A stretch of 64,000 nt of DNA. Source: Pseudomonas graminis. Lineage in GTDB: Bacteria > Pseudomonadota > Gammaproteobacteria > Pseudomonadales > Pseudomonadaceae. The notes beneath the pieces were generated by a model, which worked only from the letters and a program-made list of their open reading frames with translations, was not told the origin of the DNA and made no database searches. The stretch lies in NCBI RefSeq assembly GCF_004364335.1, contig NZ_SOCR01000001.1, positions 124,001 to 188,000 of the forward strand. Direction: 5' to 3'. Within the stretch, counting starts at the first letter, position 1. Each line of letters begins with the position of its first letter. The position numbers and the translations under genes are program-made. Below, piece after piece: positions 62,255 to 64,000 of this stretch.

Positions 62255-63355
62255 ATGTCTGAATTTCTCAACGACCTTTCACTGACCGAACTGACAGCGC
62301 CGATCGATGGAGGAAGCGGCGAAGACCTGAGCTTTTCCACGCTGTTCGACAACGTCAAGGAAGCTCGTCGAGCGGACCCTGATTACCTGACCCAGGGTGA
62401 CTGGCAGACCGACCTGAAATCTTCGGATTGGGACCTGACGATCACCCTGGCGGCACAAGGCCTTGCACAGCAGAGCAAGGATTTGATGCTCGTGGCCTGG
62501 CTCAGCGAAGCCCTGGCGCACAAATACCACTTTCTCGGCATCACCTTCGGCCTGACCCTGGCCGAGCGGATTCTTGAGCGTTTCTGGGATGACCTGTACC
62601 CGGCGCTGGACGAAGGCCTGGAAGAGCGCGCGGCGCGCCTGGCCTGGCTGAAGACCACCCTGGCCGATGTGGTGGGCGGGCTGCCGATCACCCAGGGCGA
62701 TCAGTTCGGTCTGCTGCGCTACGACGAGTCCCGGCACATCGAGAACTTGGCGCTGCAGAACCCGCAGGCCATGCGCATCGCCCTGGACGAAGGCAAGATC
62801 AACGCGGAAATCTTCCAGCGTTCGGTGGTGCTGACCGACACCGATCACTTCCTGCGCAAGGCCTCGGAAATCACCGACAGCCTGCAGGCGTGCCGGCAGT
62901 TGCAAGCCACGGCTGATCGCCTGTTCGGCAACGAAGCACCGAGCTTTGCCGGCCTGAGCGAGATCCTTTCCCGCGCCGCGCAACTGGCTGAAAAACTGCT
63001 CAAGGACCGCGGCGTGGAAATCAATCCCGCGCCTGCCCAGCCGACTGAAGAGCCTGTCGCCGAAACAGCCGATCAACCCGCTGCGGGGCCTGCCATGACC
63101 ATCACCCTGAAAGACACCGCGTCGGCGCCACTGCGCACCACCCCGCTGACCCGCGACGAAGCCTTCACCATGCTCGCCGGCGTCGCCCAGTTCTTCAAAC
63201 AGACCGAGCCACAAAGCCCGGTGCCGTACCTGATCGAACGCGCGATCAAATGGGGCAACATGCCCCTGGAAGGCTGGCTCAGCGACGTCATCAAGGACAA
63301 CAACGTGGTGGACAGCATTCGCGACGTGCTGGGGACGAAAGAGCCGAAGGGCTGA
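62255..63355 (+). CDS. tssA: TssA, assembly and cap protein
   Basis: 366 aa from ATG 62255 (the TTG two codons earlier has no better site). The ImpA-type N-terminal domain is clear: APIDGGSGEDLSFSTLFDNV, WLSEALAHKYHFLGITFGL, FWDDLYPALDEGLEERAARL. A variable linker rich in A, P and E (about 255-285) leads to the C-terminal part TTPLTRDEAFTMLAGVAQFF with QSPVPYLIERAIKWGNMPLE. TssA primes and coordinates tube and sheath growth. It is the last gene of the cluster and lies beyond the terminator. Confidence 0.96.
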   Translation: MSEFLNDLSLTELTAPIDGGSGEDLSFSTLFDNVKEARRADPDYLTQGDWQTDLKSSDWDLTITLAAQGLAQQSKDLMLVAWLSEALAHKYHFLGITFGLTLAERILERFWDDLYPALDEGLEERAARLAWLKTTLADVVGGLPITQGDQFGLLRYDESRHIENLALQNPQAMRIALDEGKINAEIFQRSVVLTDTDHFLRKASEITDSLQACRQLQATADRLFGNEAPSFAGLSEILSRAAQLAEKLLKDRGVEINPAPAQPTEEPVAETADQPAAGPAMTITLKDTASAPLRTTPLTRDEAFTMLAGVAQFFKQTEPQSPVPYLIERAIKWGNMPLEGWLSDVIKDNNVVDSIRDVLGTKEPKG

Positions 63356-63361
63356 TATCAC

Positions 63362-63449
63362 GCAGGAGCACGCTTGCCCGCGATGGCGTTCATGCAGCCG
63401 CTGATGGATGCGCTGACCCACCGCGTTCGCGGGCAAGCGCGCTCCTACA
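63362..63449. repeat. REPIN type A, copy 1
   Basis: Inverted arms around GCAGGAGCACGCTTGCCCGCG and CGCGGGCAAGCGCGCTCC. It begins 7 bases after the tssA stop, so it may also stabilise or end the tssA transcript. Confidence 0.85.
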
Positions 63450-63539
63450 CATTCGGCGTCAACCTTCCGTTTCGGTAAAGGCGAACATTTCCGTAGGAGC
63501 CGGCGTCAACCTTCCGTTTAGGTACAGGTGAACATCTTC

Positions 63540-63795
63540 GTAGGAGCCGGCTTGCTGGCGAATACAGGGTGTCAGCCTCCCTTTTCATCACTGACCCGCC
63601 GCGTTCGCCAGCAAGCCGGCTCCTACAAATCCGGCGTCAAACTTGAGGGTGGTTGACGCACGACGTGTAGGCGCGCTTGCCCGCGATGGCGTTCACCCGG
63701 GCGCTGATGCAGGTAATGACCCACCGCATTCGCGGGCAAGCGCGCTCCTACAGATTTTGCGTCCGCCGCTGATTTCGCGCACTGCCGAGATCTAC
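63540..63795. repeat. REPIN tandem unit 1 (type B pair plus type A pair)
   Basis: Contains a type B pair (63540-63627, core GTAGGAGCCGGCTTGCTGGCG) and a type A pair (63667-63752, core GCGCGCTTGCCCGCG). The unit starts again at 63796 with the same order, same spacers and a period of 256-257 bases. Confidence 0.88.
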
Positions 63796-64000
63796 TGTGG
63801 GAGCCGGCTTGCTGGCGAATACAGGGTGTCAGCCGCCCTTTTCATCACTGACCCACCGCATTCGCCAGCAAGCCGGCTCCTACAGATTCGGCGTCAAACT
63901 TGAGGGTGGCTGACGCACGACCTGTCGGAGCGCGCTTGCCCGCGATGGCGTTCATGCAGCCGCTGATGCAGGCAATGACCCACCGCATTCGCGGGCAAGC
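63796..64000. repeat. REPIN tandem unit 2, cut by the window end
   Basis: Type B pair 63796-63884 and type A pair from 63924 to the edge, highly similar to unit 1 including the spacer AATACAGGGTGTCAGCC. The array probably continues beyond the window. No gene is contained in 63356-64000. Confidence 0.88.

Noticed and set aside
63362..64000. Possible CRISPR array because of regularly spaced repeats
   Set aside because: The repeats are inverted REP pairs with repeated spacers and a period of 256 bases, and there are no cas genes.

Overview
The window looks like chromosomal DNA of a Pseudomonas, probably of the fluorescens/putida/syringae type. The evidence is the high-GC codon use of the backbone genes, REP/REPIN repeats with cores of the GCGCTTGCCCGCG and GGCTTGCTGGCG types, and a 14-gene type VI secretion system (T6SS) operon next to vgrG-rhs modules. 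I see no rRNA, tRNA, CRISPR array, IS element or replication origin.

Left arm (1-26.2 kb, minus strand): vgrG-rhs modules laid end to end, with much decay. Reading in the direction of transcription (right to left): intact vgrG (24372-26225), a DUF1795-type gene, an EagR chaperone, a PAAR-Rhs effector with a GIY-YIG/URI-like tip, two immunity-type genes, an Rhs relic, a 5'-truncated Rhs with an endonuclease tip and its immunity gene, further Rhs and immunity scraps, a 5'-truncated vgrG, a second DUF1795/EagR pair, a PAAR-Rhs effector with a WHH nuclease tip and SUKH immunity, a scrap of EagR, a third PAAR-Rhs with an LHH-type nuclease tip and immunity, another Rhs scrap, and a partial SUKH gene at the edge. 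The Rhs cores are near-copies of one another while the tips and following genes differ, the pattern expected from recombination that swaps toxin tips.

Middle (26.2-41.7 kb): a Tse6-like effector with a DUF6861-type N-terminus and an overlapping Tsi6-like immunity gene start it. An accessory island follows: membrane proteins, a CbrC-family protein, four tandem paralogues of about 100 aa, a duplicated two-gene unit, three copies of an 87-aa protein (one frameshifted), another SUKH-like protein, related multi-pass membrane proteins around a vgrG scrap, a second Tsi6-like gene and an HD-domain hydrolase with a decayed second copy nearby. Most have no toxin beside them. The region reads as a store of orphan immunity genes with partial duplicates, although only the Tsi6-like and SUKH-like members are recognisable immunity families.

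Right arm (42.1-63.4 kb, plus strand): a compact T6SS operon: small ORF, unknown 249-aa gene, tssB, tssC, tssE, tssF, tssG, clpV/tssH, tssJ, tssK, tssL, tssM, tagF, a second IcmF/TssM-like protein with a C-terminal OmpA domain, hcp and tssA. The sheath (TssBC), baseplate (TssEFGK), membrane complex (TssJLM), tube (Hcp) and unfoldase (ClpV) are all present. The spike (VgrG with PAAR-Rhs) and cargo come from the left arm. No Fha, PpkA or PppA gene is visible. A REPIN array closes the window.
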